Positions 35,662 through 45,153 of a stretch of DNA of 64,000 nucleotides are shown in pieces. Location: positions 3,874,001-3,938,000 of the forward strand of contig NZ_CP016634.1 of the NCBI RefSeq assembly GCF_002741075.1, written 5' to 3'. Source of the stretch: Pseudomonas putida. GTDB lineage: Bacteria; Pseudomonadota; Gammaproteobacteria; Pseudomonadales; Pseudomonadaceae. Positions within the stretch are counted from its first letter, which is position 1, and each line of letters begins with the position of its first letter. The position numbers were made by a program, and so were the translations under genes. The notes under the pieces were generated by a model. It was not told the DNA's origin. It saw only the letters and a list, made by a program, of their open reading frames with translations, and searched no databases.

Positions 35662-36666
35662 TCAGGCAACGCCTACCTGGTTGCGGCCATTGTTCTTGGC
35701 CAGGTACAGCCCTTTGTCCGCCGCCGAGATCAGCTGTCGGCTGTGGCTGCCGACGCTCGGCGTGAGGGTCGCCAGACCGATGCTCACCGTCAGGCGCGCA
35801 TCCGCCTCGGGCGCGGTGTGGGGGATGTTCAGGGCCAGAACGGTCTGGCGCAGCTTCTCGGCGATCAGCCGCGCACCGCCGGGCGAGGTGTTGGGCAGCA
35901 CCAGGGAGAACTCCTCGCCGCCATAGCGAGCCGGCAGGTCGGTCGGGCGCGAGCACGAACCGCGGATGGCCTCGGCGACCTGGCGCAAGGCCTCATCGCC
36001 CGCCAGATGGCCGAAGCTGTCGTTGTAGGCTTTGAAGTAGTCGACATCGATCATCAGCAGCGACAACTGCTGCTGCTCACGCATCGCACGTCGCCATTCA
36101 AGCTCCAGGTACTCGTCGAAATGGCGGCGGTTGGACAGGCCGGTGAGCCCGTCGGAGTTCATCAACCGCTGCAGCATCAGGTTGGTGTCCAGCAACTGCT
36201 GCTGACTGACCCGCAGCGCGCGATACGCTTCGTCGCGTTGCAGCAGGGTCAGGTAGGAGCGAGAGTGATAGCGGATCCGCGCCACCAGCTCGATGGTGTC
36301 CGGCAACTTGACCAGGTAGTCGTTGGCCCCGGCAGCGAACGCCGCACTCTTGACCAGCGGGTCCTCCTTGGTCGACAGGACGATGATCGGAATATCCTGC
36401 GTGGCCGGGTTGTTGCGGTATTCGCGCACCAACGTCAGTCCGTCCAGCCCCGGCATGATCAGGTCCTGGAGGATTACCGTAGGCTTGATCCGCATGGCCT
36501 GGGCCACCGCCTGGTGGGGATCGGCGCAGAAATGGAAATCGATGTTCTCCTCGTGGGCAAGCCCACGGCGCACCGCCTCGCCGATCATTGCCTGATCGTC
36601 GACCAGCAGGACCATCGCCGCACTTTCATTGATGGTCGTGAAACCTTCGATCGGTAGATCATTCAT
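35662..36666 (-). CDS. wspR: Response regulator with diguanylate cyclase output, WspR
   Basis: 334 aa. A receiver domain (phosphoacceptor Asp68 in [10 protein letters not shown], acidic pair Asp23-Asp24, Lys in STKED) is joined by a helical stalk (about 145-175) to a GGDEF domain with intact active site RYGGEEF (GGEEF about 248-252) and inhibitory I-site RPTD five residues before it. It makes c-di-GMP when phosphorylated by WspE, raising exopolysaccharide and biofilm formation. Separate ribosome site; 51 bp after wspF. Confidence 0.94.
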   Translation of the reverse strand: MNDLPIEGFTTINESAAMVLLVDDQAMIGEAVRRGLAHEENIDFHFCADPHQAVAQAMRIKPTVILQDLIMPGLDGLTLVREYRNNPATQDIPIIVLSTKEDPLVKSAAFAAGANDYLVKLPDTIELVARIRYHSRSYLTLLQRDEAYRALRVSQQQLLDTNLMLQRLMNSDGLTGLSNRRHFDEYLELEWRRAMREQQQLSLLMIDVDYFKAYNDSFGHLAGDEALRQVAEAIRGSCSRPTDLPARYGGEEFSLVLPNTSPGGARLIAEKLRQTVLALNIPHTAPEADARLTVSIGLATLTPSVGSHSRQLISAADKGLYLAKNNGRNQVGVA

Positions 36667-36717
36667 GCCTATTCACCAGGTCACTGCCGGTCACGCGGCG
36701 TGACTCAATACATATCG

Positions 36718-37731
36718 TCATTTCGAAAAGATTTCCATCAGTCGGCCCGCGATGCGTTCCAGCGGCCGTATCTCCACGGCAGCCTCGATCGCCGCGGCAG
36801 CCTTGGGCATGCCGTAGACCGCCGAACTCTGCTGGTCCTGGGCAATGGTCAGAAAGCCACGCTGGCGCATCTGTTTCAGGCCCTGGGCGCCGTCGCGGCC
36901 CATGCCGGTGAGCAAGATCCCCACGGCATCGCCGGTCCAGAAGCGCGCCACGCTCTCGAAGAACACATTGATCGAAGGGCGGTAGATTTCGCCGACAGGT
37001 TCGGCCGTATAGCTGAGTTGGCCGCCCTGCAGCAGGCGGATGTGATGATTGGTGCCGGCCAGCAGCACTTGCCCTGGCTGGGGTGGCTCGCCCCCTCGCG
37101 CCAGGCGCACCGGCAAGCCTGAAACCCCGCTGAGCCACTCGGCCATGCCACCGGCGAAGACTTGGTCGACATGCTGCACCAGCACGATCGACGCCGGAAA
37201 CTCCCGCGGCAGCCCTTTGAGCAGTACTTCCAACGCCGCTGGCCCACCTGCCGAAGAGCCGATGGCGACCAGGCCACGACGCTGTGATGCCTCCACCAGC
37301 GGAGCGGCGACAGCCCGGGGCGCCGCGGGGCGTTGCTGGCCGATGAGCCAGCCGATGTTGAGGATCTTGCGCAACAGAGGGGCTGCCGCTTCACGTGCAT
37401 CCCCCGCGCCCAGCGAGGGTGTGTCCACCACGTCCAGGGCGCCGTGACCCATGGCTTCGAACACCCGATGTACATTCTGCTTGCGATCGACCGTGACAAT
37501 CACGATGGCGCAGGGCGTTTCGGCCATGATCCGCCGGGTAGCCTCGACGCCATCCATCACCGGCATGATCAGGTCCATGAGAATCAGGTCGGGCGTGAAC
37601 TCGGCGCAGCGCGTCACCGCCTCGGCGCCATTGCTCGCGACCCAAACGACCTGGTGCTCGGGCTCGAAGGTCAAAGCCCGGCGCAGGGCTTCCACAGCCA
37701 TGGGCATATCGTTGACGATGGCGATCTTCAT
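36718..37731 (-). CDS. wspF: Chemosensory protein-glutamate methylesterase WspF (CheB-like)
   Basis: 337 aa. Receiver domain with Asp53 (LILMDLIMPV; the acidic pocket is Asn7-Asp8) and a C-terminal CheB methylesterase domain with Ser in AIGSSAGGPAAL (about 165), His in VLVQHVDQVF (about 190) and Asp in GMGRDGAQGL (about 284). It demethylates the receptor WspA to reset signalling. In P. aeruginosa and P. fluorescens, loss of WspF locks WspR on and gives wrinkly colonies. Start overlaps wspE by 4 bp. Confidence 0.94.
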   Translation of the reverse strand: MKIAIVNDMPMAVEALRRALTFEPEHQVVWVASNGAEAVTRCAEFTPDLILMDLIMPVMDGVEATRRIMAETPCAIVIVTVDRKQNVHRVFEAMGHGALDVVDTPSLGAGDAREAAAPLLRKILNIGWLIGQQRPAAPRAVAAPLVEASQRRGLVAIGSSAGGPAALEVLLKGLPREFPASIVLVQHVDQVFAGGMAEWLSGVSGLPVRLARGGEPPQPGQVLLAGTNHHIRLLQGGQLSYTAEPVGEIYRPSINVFFESVARFWTGDAVGILLTGMGRDGAQGLKQMRQRGFLTIAQDQQSSAVYGMPKAAAAIEAAVEIRPLERIAGRLMEIFSK

Positions 37732-40013
37732 CCCTGGGCACCCCCGATCAACTCCACCACGGCGTCCAGCAACGCGTCGTCATGGAAACTGGCCTTAGCC
37801 AAATAGTAGTCGGCACCGGCGTCCAGTCCACGTCGCCGGTCTTCTTCACGATCCTTGTAGGACACCACCATGACCGGTAGCGATTGCAGGCGCTGGTCAC
37901 GGCGCACCAGGGTGACCAGCTCGATGCCGTCCATCCGCGGCATGTCGATATCGGTGATCAGCAGGTCGAAATCCTCGGCGCGCAGGGCATTCCAGCCATC
38001 CATGCCATCCACCGCTACGGCCACGTCGTAACCCTGGTTGCCCAACAGCTTGCGCTGCAGTTCACGTACGGTGAGCGAATCGTCGACCACCAGAACGCGT
38101 TTGCGCACCATGGCGCGACCGCCCCTGGCACCGCGCTCGATGCGCTCCAGCCGGCCAGTGCTGAGCAGTTTTTCGACCGAGCGCAGCAAATCCTCGACGT
38201 CGATGATCAACACCACCGAACCATCGTCGAGCAAGGCCCCCGCGGAAATGTCCTGAACCTTGCCCAGCCGGGCGTCCAGCGGCATCACCACCAGCACCCG
38301 CTCGCCAATCAAGCGCTCCACGGCCACGCCATACAGCTGGTCACGCTCACGGATCACCACCACCGGCAGGCTGCGCTCGTCGTCCTGTCCGGCCGGGCGG
38401 TTAAGCAACTGGCTGGCCGACACCAGCCCGATATGCCGTCCTTCATGCCAGAAGTGCTGGCGCCCTTCGATCTGCACGATGTCTTCGGCTGCCACCGCCA
38501 GGGTGCGCTCGATGTGCGCCAGCGGGAAGGCATACGCCTCGCCCCCCACCTCCACCACCAGGCTGCGCACCACCGACAGCGTCAGCGGCACCTCAAGATG
38601 GAAGCAGCACCCCTGGCCCGAGACCTGGGTCAGCTCGATCGAGCCGCGCAGTTCACGGACCATGTGCTGCACCGCATCCAGGCCGACGCCACGGCCCGAC
38701 ACCTCGGTGACCTTGTCGCGCAGGCTGAAGCCTGGAAGGAACAGGAATGTGAGCAGTTCCGCCTCGCTCATCTGCGCCACGGTCTCGACCGGCGACAATG
38801 CCCGTTCGACGATGCTGCGCCGCAGCCGCTCAAGGTCGATGCCGGCGCCATCGTCGCTCAGCTCGAGGATCAGCAGGCCCGCCTGGTGGGAGGCGCGCAG
38901 GCGGAGGGTACCGTCGACGGGCTTGCCCGCCAGCAGGCGCCGCTCGGGTAGCTCGACACCGTGGTCGACGGCGTTGCGCAGCAGGTGGGTCAGCGGCGCT
39001 TCGAGCTTTTCCAGCACGTCACGGTCGACCTGGGTCTTCTCGCCCTCGATCTGCAACTGCACCTGCTTGCCCAGCGAACGCCCAAGGTCTCGGACCATGC
39101 GGCTCTGCCCGGTCAGGACATCGGCGAAAGGCCGCATGCGACAGGCCAGCGCGGTGTCATAGAGGTTCTGGGCACGTTGGCTGGCCTGCCAGCCGAACTC
39201 GTCGATATCGGCAGCCTGCTGTTGCAGGATCTGCTGGGTTTCACCCAGCAGGCGTTGAGTCTGGGCCAGGGCCTCGAGCACCTCGTGGCTCTGGCCGCTG
39301 CCTTCGAGCTGTTGCTTCAGGCCGTCGAGGGCCCGCATGCCCTGGCCGTGCATGCGCTTGAGTCGCTGCAGGCTGGCGAGGTAGGGCTTGAGCCGCTGGG
39401 TTTCCACCAGCGACTTGCTGGAGAGGTCGAGCAGGCTGTTCAGACGATCGGCGGTGACCCTGAGCACCCGTTCGGCACCCTCGCCACCGCGCTTGCCAAC
39501 CTTGCGTGGCAGGCTGGGCTCGGGATCAGGCTCGGTTTCGGCCTCTGGTTCGGGTTCGACCACCGGTTCGGCCTGCGCCGGTGCCGGCTCGACCGGTATG
39601 GCGGGTGCAGGGGCAGGCGCTGCAGTGGGGTCGAGCAAATTGGCCATCTGAACCAGAAACGCCGGTACCGCCGCCTCGCTGTCACGATCCTGGGGGGTTG
39701 CGATCCGCATCAGCAGATCGGTGCCGTGCAGCAAGGCATCGATGTGCTCGGGGCGCAGTCGCAGGCGACCCTCCTGGGCCGCCACCAGGCAGTCTTCCAT
39801 GACGTGGGCGACGCTGACACCGGCATCGATGCCGACGATCCGCGCCGCGCCTTTCAGGGAATGGGCCGCGCGCATGCAGGCTTCGAGCTGGTCGGCCTGG
39901 GTCGGGTTGCGCTCCAGTGCCATCAGGCCAGCGCTGAGCACCTGGGTCTGGGCCTCGGCCTCCAGGCTGAACAACTCGAGCAGCGACGCGTCGCGCATTT
40001 GCTCAGGGGTCAT
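37728..40013 (-). CDS. wspE: Hybrid chemosensory histidine kinase WspE (CheA-receiver)
   Basis: 761 aa. In order: Hpt domain with His51 (AAHSLKGAARIVG), an acidic/Pro linker (EPVVEPEPEAETEPDPEP, about 150-170), dimerisation region, HATPase (NAVDHGVELPE, DDGAGIDLERL, GRGVGLDAVQ about 345-450), CheW-like regulatory domain (about 470-610) and a C-terminal receiver with Asp near 690 (LLITDIDMPRMDG). It phosphorylates WspR and WspF. Overlaps its neighbours by 4 bp on each side. Confidence 0.94.
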   Translation of the reverse strand: MTPEQMRDASLLELFSLEAEAQTQVLSAGLMALERNPTQADQLEACMRAAHSLKGAARIVGIDAGVSVAHVMEDCLVAAQEGRLRLRPEHIDALLHGTDLLMRIATPQDRDSEAAVPAFLVQMANLLDPTAAPAPAPAIPVEPAPAQAEPVVEPEPEAETEPDPEPSLPRKVGKRGGEGAERVLRVTADRLNSLLDLSSKSLVETQRLKPYLASLQRLKRMHGQGMRALDGLKQQLEGSGQSHEVLEALAQTQRLLGETQQILQQQAADIDEFGWQASQRAQNLYDTALACRMRPFADVLTGQSRMVRDLGRSLGKQVQLQIEGEKTQVDRDVLEKLEAPLTHLLRNAVDHGVELPERRLLAGKPVDGTLRLRASHQAGLLILELSDDGAGIDLERLRRSIVERALSPVETVAQMSEAELLTFLFLPGFSLRDKVTEVSGRGVGLDAVQHMVRELRGSIELTQVSGQGCCFHLEVPLTLSVVRSLVVEVGGEAYAFPLAHIERTLAVAAEDIVQIEGRQHFWHEGRHIGLVSASQLLNRPAGQDDERSLPVVVIRERDQLYGVAVERLIGERVLVVMPLDARLGKVQDISAGALLDDGSVVLIIDVEDLLRSVEKLLSTGRLERIERGARGGRAMVRKRVLVVDDSLTVRELQRKLLGNQGYDVAVAVDGMDGWNALRAEDFDLLITDIDMPRMDGIELVTLVRRDQRLQSLPVMVVSYKDREEDRRRGLDAGADYYLAKASFHDDALLDAVVELIGGAQG

Positions 40014-40669
40014 GACAGGCTCCGCTTCACGGCCGACAGTACATGTTGTTCATCCAGCACCCGCACGCTGCGGCCTCGCCATTGCAGCACCGCTGCGGTG
40101 AAGTGCGCGGCATCCTGGCCATCGACCAGGCGTGCAGGGTCCAGCCGGTGGATACCGTCGATCTCGTCCACCGCCATCACCACCGGGCCGCCCTCGGCAG
40201 CGAGAATCAGCATGCGCGGCATCACGTGCCCCGTGCGCGCCTGGGCCGGCAGCACCTCGACACCCAGCAGGCCCGCCAGCGACAGGCTCGGCACCAGAGC
40301 GCCACGCACATTGGCCACCCCCTGCAACACCCCGGAACGCTGGTGCGGCAGCGAGTGCACCGACTGCAGCGGCGCAATCTCGGCCAGGCAGGCACAGGCC
40401 AGCGCCAACCACTCCTCGCCCAGGCGGAACAGCAGCATCGAGCGCCCGACACAGTCTTCGTCCGGCGGCGGCGCCTCGACGTGCTCGTCCTGCAACAGTG
40501 CATAGCGATCGAGCAGCTGAGTGGCCGCGCTGGCGTAGACTTGGCAGTTGCGGCAATGAATATGACGCTCGAGCAACGGGCACTGCTTGTCGCCGTGCAC
40601 GCCAATGCGGTTCCAGCAATCGTCGATGAGCTCATCGTCCCGTGCGATCAAGTGCATGATTTCACTCAT
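40010..40669 (-). CDS. wspD: CheW-like coupling protein WspD with N-terminal Cys/His cluster
   Basis: 219 aa. Residues about 75-215 are a CheW domain (MLLFRLGEEWLALACACLAEI, GVLQGVANVRGALVPSLSL) that couples WspA to WspE. Before it is an N-terminal segment with Cys18, Cys30, His36, His38, Cys39 and Cys42 (in ERHIHCRNCQVY), a pattern that could bind metal or sense redox. I recall the same segment in other CheW-type proteins but not a proven role. Coupled by ATGA overlaps to wspC and wspE. Confidence 0.9.
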   Translation of the reverse strand: MSEIMHLIARDDELIDDCWNRIGVHGDKQCPLLERHIHCRNCQVYASAATQLLDRYALLQDEHVEAPPPDEDCVGRSMLLFRLGEEWLALACACLAEIAPLQSVHSLPHQRSGVLQGVANVRGALVPSLSLAGLLGVEVLPAQARTGHVMPRMLILAAEGGPVVMAVDEIDGIHRLDPARLVDGQDAAHFTAAVLQWRGRSVRVLDEQHVLSAVKRSLS

Positions 40670-41931
40670 CGTTCAGACTCCCGTCCCACACGTGCCGCCC
40701 GCGCCTGCATGCGCCGCGCGCCCGCCTCATCGCCCTGGGAAGCCAGCAATGCCGCCAGATGTATCAAGGTCTCGGTATGTTGCGGCTCCAGGTAAAGTGC
40801 CTTGCGATAGAGGCTGATGGCCTCCTGGGTGTCGCCTTCGGTGTCGGCGAGCAGACCGAGCCAGTAGAACACTTGCGCTTTGGGCGCGAACTGCTGCAGG
40901 TAGCGCTGGCAACTGGCGCGGGCCTGTGCGCTGTCACCGGCATTGGCCTGTCGGGCGATGGTGGCCAGCAACTCGCTCTCCCCTTGAGCGTGCGAAGGCG
41001 CGCTCACTGGCGGCGATATCGGACGCGGCATGCGCGCCGGACGGCTGACAGGCCGTGGGGCCACGGGAGGCATGGTCTGGGAGCGATTGATCGGCGCGGG
41101 TTGAGCGACGGGCGCCGGTGCAGGTGCAGGTGCAGGGGCCTCCTGGCGCACATAGGCGAACGACTGGGCGATACCCAACGGGCGCATGCCCAGCCGCGCC
41201 AGCAAACTGCCCTCGGCCGGGCCAATGAATAGCACACCTTGGGCATGGGTCAGGGATTTGAGCACTTCGAACACCCGGCGCTGGGTCGGCACGTCGAAGT
41301 AGATCAGCAAGTTGCGGCAGAACACGAAGTCGTACAGCCCTTGCTGACTCTTGAGCGCGGGATCGAGCACGTTGCCGACCCGCAGGTCGACCTGACGTCG
41401 TACCCGCTCATCCAGCCGGTGGCCTTCATCGGTTTCGCAAAAATGCCGGTCACGGAAGGCCAGCTCGCTACCCCGGAACGAGTTGCGCCCATAGACGGCC
41501 TGTTCTGCGCGGGCGATGGAACTGGGGCTGATGTCCATGGCGTCGATTCGAAACGCCGCCGGGTCCAGGCCACCATCGAGCAGCGCCATGGCGATCGAAT
41601 AAGGTTCTTCGCCCGTTGAGCAGGGCAAGCTGAGGATTCGCAGCGGCCGCACGCCGGCGAGCTCCACCTGGCGCTTCTGGGCCAGCCCCACCAGCGCGGT
41701 GAAGGATTCGGGATAGCGGAAGAACCATGTCTCCGGGACGATCACGGCCTCGATCAAGGCCTGCTGCTCACTGACCGATTGCTGCAGGCGCGACCAGTAC
41801 TCGTCCAGATCGAAGGCCTGCACGGCAGCGCAGCGCTGGCGCAAGGCACGCTCGACCATGGGAGCGCCGACCGACTCGACATCCAGGCCGATGCGCTCCT
41901 GCAGGAAACGGAAGAAGTGCTGTTCGATCAT
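40666..41931 (-). CDS. wspC: CheR-type receptor methyltransferase WspC with TPR
   Basis: 421 aa. The N-terminal CheR domain (residues about 1-270) has the SAM loop LSLPCSTGEEPYSIAMAL (about 103-120), IDAMDISPSSIARA and the FCRNLLIYFD motif (about 206-215). A Pro/Ala linker (APAPAPAPVAQPAP) leads to a TPR pair (VFYWLGLLADTEGDTQEAIS, about 355-410). It methylates WspA. Coupled by 4-bp overlaps to wspB and wspD. Confidence 0.93.
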   Translation of the reverse strand: MIEQHFFRFLQERIGLDVESVGAPMVERALRQRCAAVQAFDLDEYWSRLQQSVSEQQALIEAVIVPETWFFRYPESFTALVGLAQKRQVELAGVRPLRILSLPCSTGEEPYSIAMALLDGGLDPAAFRIDAMDISPSSIARAEQAVYGRNSFRGSELAFRDRHFCETDEGHRLDERVRRQVDLRVGNVLDPALKSQQGLYDFVFCRNLLIYFDVPTQRRVFEVLKSLTHAQGVLFIGPAEGSLLARLGMRPLGIAQSFAYVRQEAPAPAPAPAPVAQPAPINRSQTMPPVAPRPVSRPARMPRPISPPVSAPSHAQGESELLATIARQANAGDSAQARASCQRYLQQFAPKAQVFYWLGLLADTEGDTQEAISLYRKALYLEPQHTETLIHLAALLASQGDEAGARRMQARAARVGRESER

Positions 41932-42434
41932 GCCGGCACCTGCCCTGGCTGCTCGGGGAACAGCAGATCACGGACATCGTCCGGCAGCAGGTCCTCCACT
42001 TGGATACGCTGCAGCAGGCCCCGAGCATCCTGGCGCACCGGCCCCAGGTAAGGGGCGTCGGTGTTGTCCAGACCATAGGGTTGAAACTCATCGGGCCGGC
42101 AGCGCAAAGTGTCGGTGGCCTGCTCCAGGATCAACCCCAATTGCCGGTCGCCACCATAGTGCACCAGCACCAGACGCGTGCTGGTACGCAGCGGCGCCGG
42201 AGTGGAGAAGCTCAGCGCGGACAGGTCGATCACCGGCACCAGGGCGCCGCGATGGGCCAGAATACCGGCGACCCACGCGGGCGCCTGGGCGATGGGCTTG
42301 AGCGAGCGTCGCGGCAATACCTCGATCACCTCACGCACGTCCAGGGCAAAGCGCTGCTCACCGATGCAGAACTGCAGGTACAGCACCGCCTTGGCGCCGT
42401 CGGCCTGCTCCTGATGGGGTTGCACGTCGCTCAT
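41928..42434 (-). CDS. wspB: CheW-like coupling protein WspB
   Basis: 168 aa, a single CheW domain: AVLYLQFCIGEQRFALDVREV at the start, APAWVAGILAHRGALVPVIDLSAL in the middle (about 62-85) and a Leu-rich C-terminus. With WspD it links WspA to WspE; having two different couplers is typical of the Wsp system. 5 bp after wspA; overlaps wspC by 4 bp. Confidence 0.93.
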   Translation of the reverse strand: MSDVQPHQEQADGAKAVLYLQFCIGEQRFALDVREVIEVLPRRSLKPIAQAPAWVAGILAHRGALVPVIDLSALSFSTPAPLRTSTRLVLVHYGGDRQLGLILEQATDTLRCRPDEFQPYGLDNTDAPYLGPVRQDARGLLQRIQVEDLLPDDVRDLLFPEQPGQVPA

Positions 42435-42439
42435 CGTCG

Positions 42440-44062
42440 TCAGACTTTGAAGCGCGATACACCGCCGCGCAATCCGGCGGCTACCTGGCTCAACTCATCG
42501 ATGGCGAAGCTGGCCTGGCGCAACGACTCCACGGTCTGGGTGCTGGCGTCGCTGAGTTGGGCCAGGGCCTGGTTGATCTGCTCGGCACCCGTGGCCTGGG
42601 CCTGCATGCCTTCGTTGACCATCAGCACCCGCGGTGCCAGTGCCTGGACCTGGTGAATGATCTGGGTAAGCTGCTCGCCCACCTGCTGGACCTCGAACAT
42701 GCCCCGTCGCACTTCCTCGGAGAACTTGTCCATGCCCATGACGCCGGCCGAGACGGCAGACTGGATCTCCCGCACCATCTGCTCGATGTCGTAGGTGGCC
42801 ACGGCGGTCTGATCGGCCAGGCGACGCACCTCGGTGGCCACTACGGCGAAACCACGGCCGTACTCCCCGGCCTTCTCCGCCTCGATGGCGGCATTGAGCG
42901 ACAGCAGGTTGGTCTGGTCGGCCACCTTGACGATGGTCACGACCACTTGGTTGATGTTGCTGGCCTTCTCGTTGAGGATCGCCAGCTTGGCGTTGACCAG
43001 ATCGGCGGCGCCCATGACCTGGTGCATGGTCTCTTCCATACGCGCCAGCCCCTGCTGGCCGGAGCCTGCGAGCACCGAAGCCTGGTCGGCGGCGGAGGTC
43101 ACCTCGGTCATGGTACGAACCAGGTCACGGGAGGTGGCGGCGATCTCCCGCGAGGTGGCGCCGATCTCGGTGGTGGTGGCGGCGGTTTCAGTGGCGGTGG
43201 CTTGTTGTTGCTTGGAGGTGGCGGCGATTTCGGTGACCGAAGTGGTCACCTGCACCGACGAACGCTGGGCCTGGGCGACTAGGTCGGCCAGCGCCACGGC
43301 CATTTCGTTGAAGCCAGTTTCGATGCTGCCGAACTCATCCTTGCGGGCCAGGCTCAGGCGCATGCTCAGGTCGCCCGAGCGCAGTTTGTCCAGTGCGTGC
43401 ACGACGTGCTGCACGGGCGCGGTGATGGCGCGCAGCAGCAACAAGCCGCAAATACCGGCAGCCAGGATCGCCAGCAGCAACGATACGATCATGCTGCCCT
43501 TGGCCGTGGCAACCGCACCGACGATGTCATTGGTCGCCGCTTCGGCGGATTCGCGATTGCTTTCGATGACACGGTTCAGGTGCTGGCGGCCATTGATCCA
43601 GGCCGGAGTGAGGGACTCGTTGATCAGGCGCTCGGCTTCGGCATAGTGCTTCTGCCGGTACGCCTCCAGTATCTGGTCGACGATTTTCATGTAGTCGGCT
43701 TCGAGCACCCTGAACGCCTCGAGTGCGGCCAGATCGTCCGGTTTACGGATAGTCGCCTGGTAACTGGCCATTTCCTGCTTAAGGCGCTCATCGAAGCCCT
43801 TGAAGTCCGCAAGGTCAGCCGGGGTGAGGTCACGCCGTCCAGACAGCCCCACCAACTGCTGGCTGGTTATGTAGCTGTCGACCCAGGCACTGCGAAGCAT
43901 CGAGCTGTAGTAGAAGCCGGGAATGCTGTCCGAGCCCACTGCCTCTTCACTGGCCTCGATCGCCACGAGCCGCGAGTAGGCGGCGACGATCATCAGCAGC
44001 ATGATGGCGATGATCACGGCGAAACTTGCCAGGATCCGTTGGCGCAAGGTCCAGTTCTTCAC
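42440..44062 (-). CDS. wspA: Methyl-accepting chemotaxis-like receptor WspA
   Basis: 540 aa from a GTG start with GAGGG 7 nt upstream. Membrane segments at about 10-29 and 188-212 flank a four-helix periplasmic sensor; a HAMP domain ([20 protein letters not shown]) and the cytoplasmic signalling hairpin follow, with the conserved tip [20 protein letters not shown] (about 395-415). It senses growth on surfaces or envelope stress and activates WspE. No CheB/CheR pentapeptide at the C-terminus (ends SRFKV). First gene of wspABCDEFR. Confidence 0.93.
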   Translation of the reverse strand: MKNWTLRQRILASFAVIIAIMLLMIVAAYSRLVAIEASEEAVGSDSIPGFYYSSMLRSAWVDSYITSQQLVGLSGRRDLTPADLADFKGFDERLKQEMASYQATIRKPDDLAALEAFRVLEADYMKIVDQILEAYRQKHYAEAERLINESLTPAWINGRQHLNRVIESNRESAEAATNDIVGAVATAKGSMIVSLLLAILAAGICGLLLLRAITAPVQHVVHALDKLRSGDLSMRLSLARKDEFGSIETGFNEMAVALADLVAQAQRSSVQVTTSVTEIAATSKQQQATATETAATTTEIGATSREIAATSRDLVRTMTEVTSAADQASVLAGSGQQGLARMEETMHQVMGAADLVNAKLAILNEKASNINQVVVTIVKVADQTNLLSLNAAIEAEKAGEYGRGFAVVATEVRRLADQTAVATYDIEQMVREIQSAVSAGVMGMDKFSEEVRRGMFEVQQVGEQLTQIIHQVQALAPRVLMVNEGMQAQATGAEQINQALAQLSDASTQTVESLRQASFAIDELSQVAAGLRGGVSRFKV

Positions 44063-44194
44063 ATTCAGCCCTCAGGAATTCATTACGAGCGGGGAAAAAT
44101 CGCCAGAGTATAGCCTAGGCGCCCCGCCCGTTCGCGGCTGATTTTGCAGACTGTCGAGGCCTCCCTGGCCCCAGGTGGAACAACGCCGCGTGAC

Positions 44195-44914
44195 CTACCC
44201 GGCAGCGAGGCGGACCTGGTCTTCCAGTTCTTGTCGCAGGCCGGGTTCCAGACGCAGTTGGCGGGCCAGTTCGTCCAGGTAGGCACGCTCCATGAAGTTC
44301 TCCTGATCGACCATCATCACGCTGGCCAGGTACATTTCAGCCGCCATCTCGGGCGTCTGCGCGGCGGCGGCCACTTCGGCAGGGTCGAGCGGTTTGTTCA
44401 GTTCGGCGTGCAGCCAATGCTGAAGCTCGCGGTCGTTGTCCAGGCGCACGAACTCCCCCTCGATCAAGGCGCGCTCGCGCTCATCGATGTGCCCGTCCGA
44501 CTTGGCTGCCGCCACCAGGGCGCGCAGTACCGCCTGGCTGTGCTGCTCGGCTTGGGCCGCAGGCACGCGGTCGAGGGTACGAGGCTCGTGGGCCTGCGCC
44601 TCGCCCTGGCGCGCCTGCCAGTTGCCATAGGCCTTGTACGCCAGCACACCGAGCGCAGCCAGGCCCCCGTAGGTGAGCACCTTGCCGCCATACTTGCGGG
44701 CCTTCTTGCTGCCCAGCAGCAGGCCCATGGCGCCTGCTGCCAAGGCGCCGCCGCCGGCACCGGAGAGCAAACTGCCCAGCCCACCCTTGCCTGACTGGCC
44801 ACCCAACAAGTCACCAAGGCCCGCCCCCTTGGCAGCGCCGCCCTTGCCTTGCTGGTTTTGCAGCAGCTGCTGGCCGGATTTGAGCAGTTGATCGAGCAAG
44901 CCGCGGGTGTTCAT
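44195..44914 (-). CDS. DUF533/TerB-like inner-membrane protein (YebE type)
   Basis: 239 aa. A Gly-rich N-terminus (LGDLLGGQSGKGGLGSLLSG) leads to two short hydrophobic stretches (GALAAGAMGLLLGS and LTYGGLAALGVLAYKAYG, about 58-95) and a C-terminal TerB-like helical domain (AVLRALVAAAKSDGHIDERERALIEGEF, about 127-155, with the acidic DGHIDERE calcium-like loop). E. coli YebE of this family responds to envelope stress. Function otherwise unknown. Transcribed away from ydcS. Confidence 0.85.
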   Translation of the reverse strand: MNTRGLLDQLLKSGQQLLQNQQGKGGAAKGAGLGDLLGGQSGKGGLGSLLSGAGGGALAAGAMGLLLGSKKARKYGGKVLTYGGLAALGVLAYKAYGNWQARQGEAQAHEPRTLDRVPAAQAEQHSQAVLRALVAAAKSDGHIDERERALIEGEFVRLDNDRELQHWLHAELNKPLDPAEVAAAAQTPEMAAEMYLASVMMVDQENFMERAYLDELARQLRLEPGLRQELEDQVRLAAG

Positions 44915-45153
44915 CTGGCATTACCTCTTGCTGAAAAAAGAAAGCCCCAGATTAGGCCTGTGAACTGAACTCACGCTTAATGCATTTGCATCTGGATGTT
45001 GCGTAACCACTGGCCAAAAAGGAACTAGACTCGACATCGCATGCGCCTGCCTGACCGGGCCCCAGGTCCGCGACAAGCGCACTACGCTTACCCCATCGCT
45101 TCGCTGCTTTCTTGATGACTGCCCCGATCATAAAGTCCAAAAGAGGGAACACC

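Noticed and set aside
44898..44935. Sigma-54-like sequence TGGCATTACCTCTTGCT upstream of the DUF533 gene
   Set aside because: The spacing between the GG and GC elements is one base too long, and it overlaps the start codon region of a gene read the other way.
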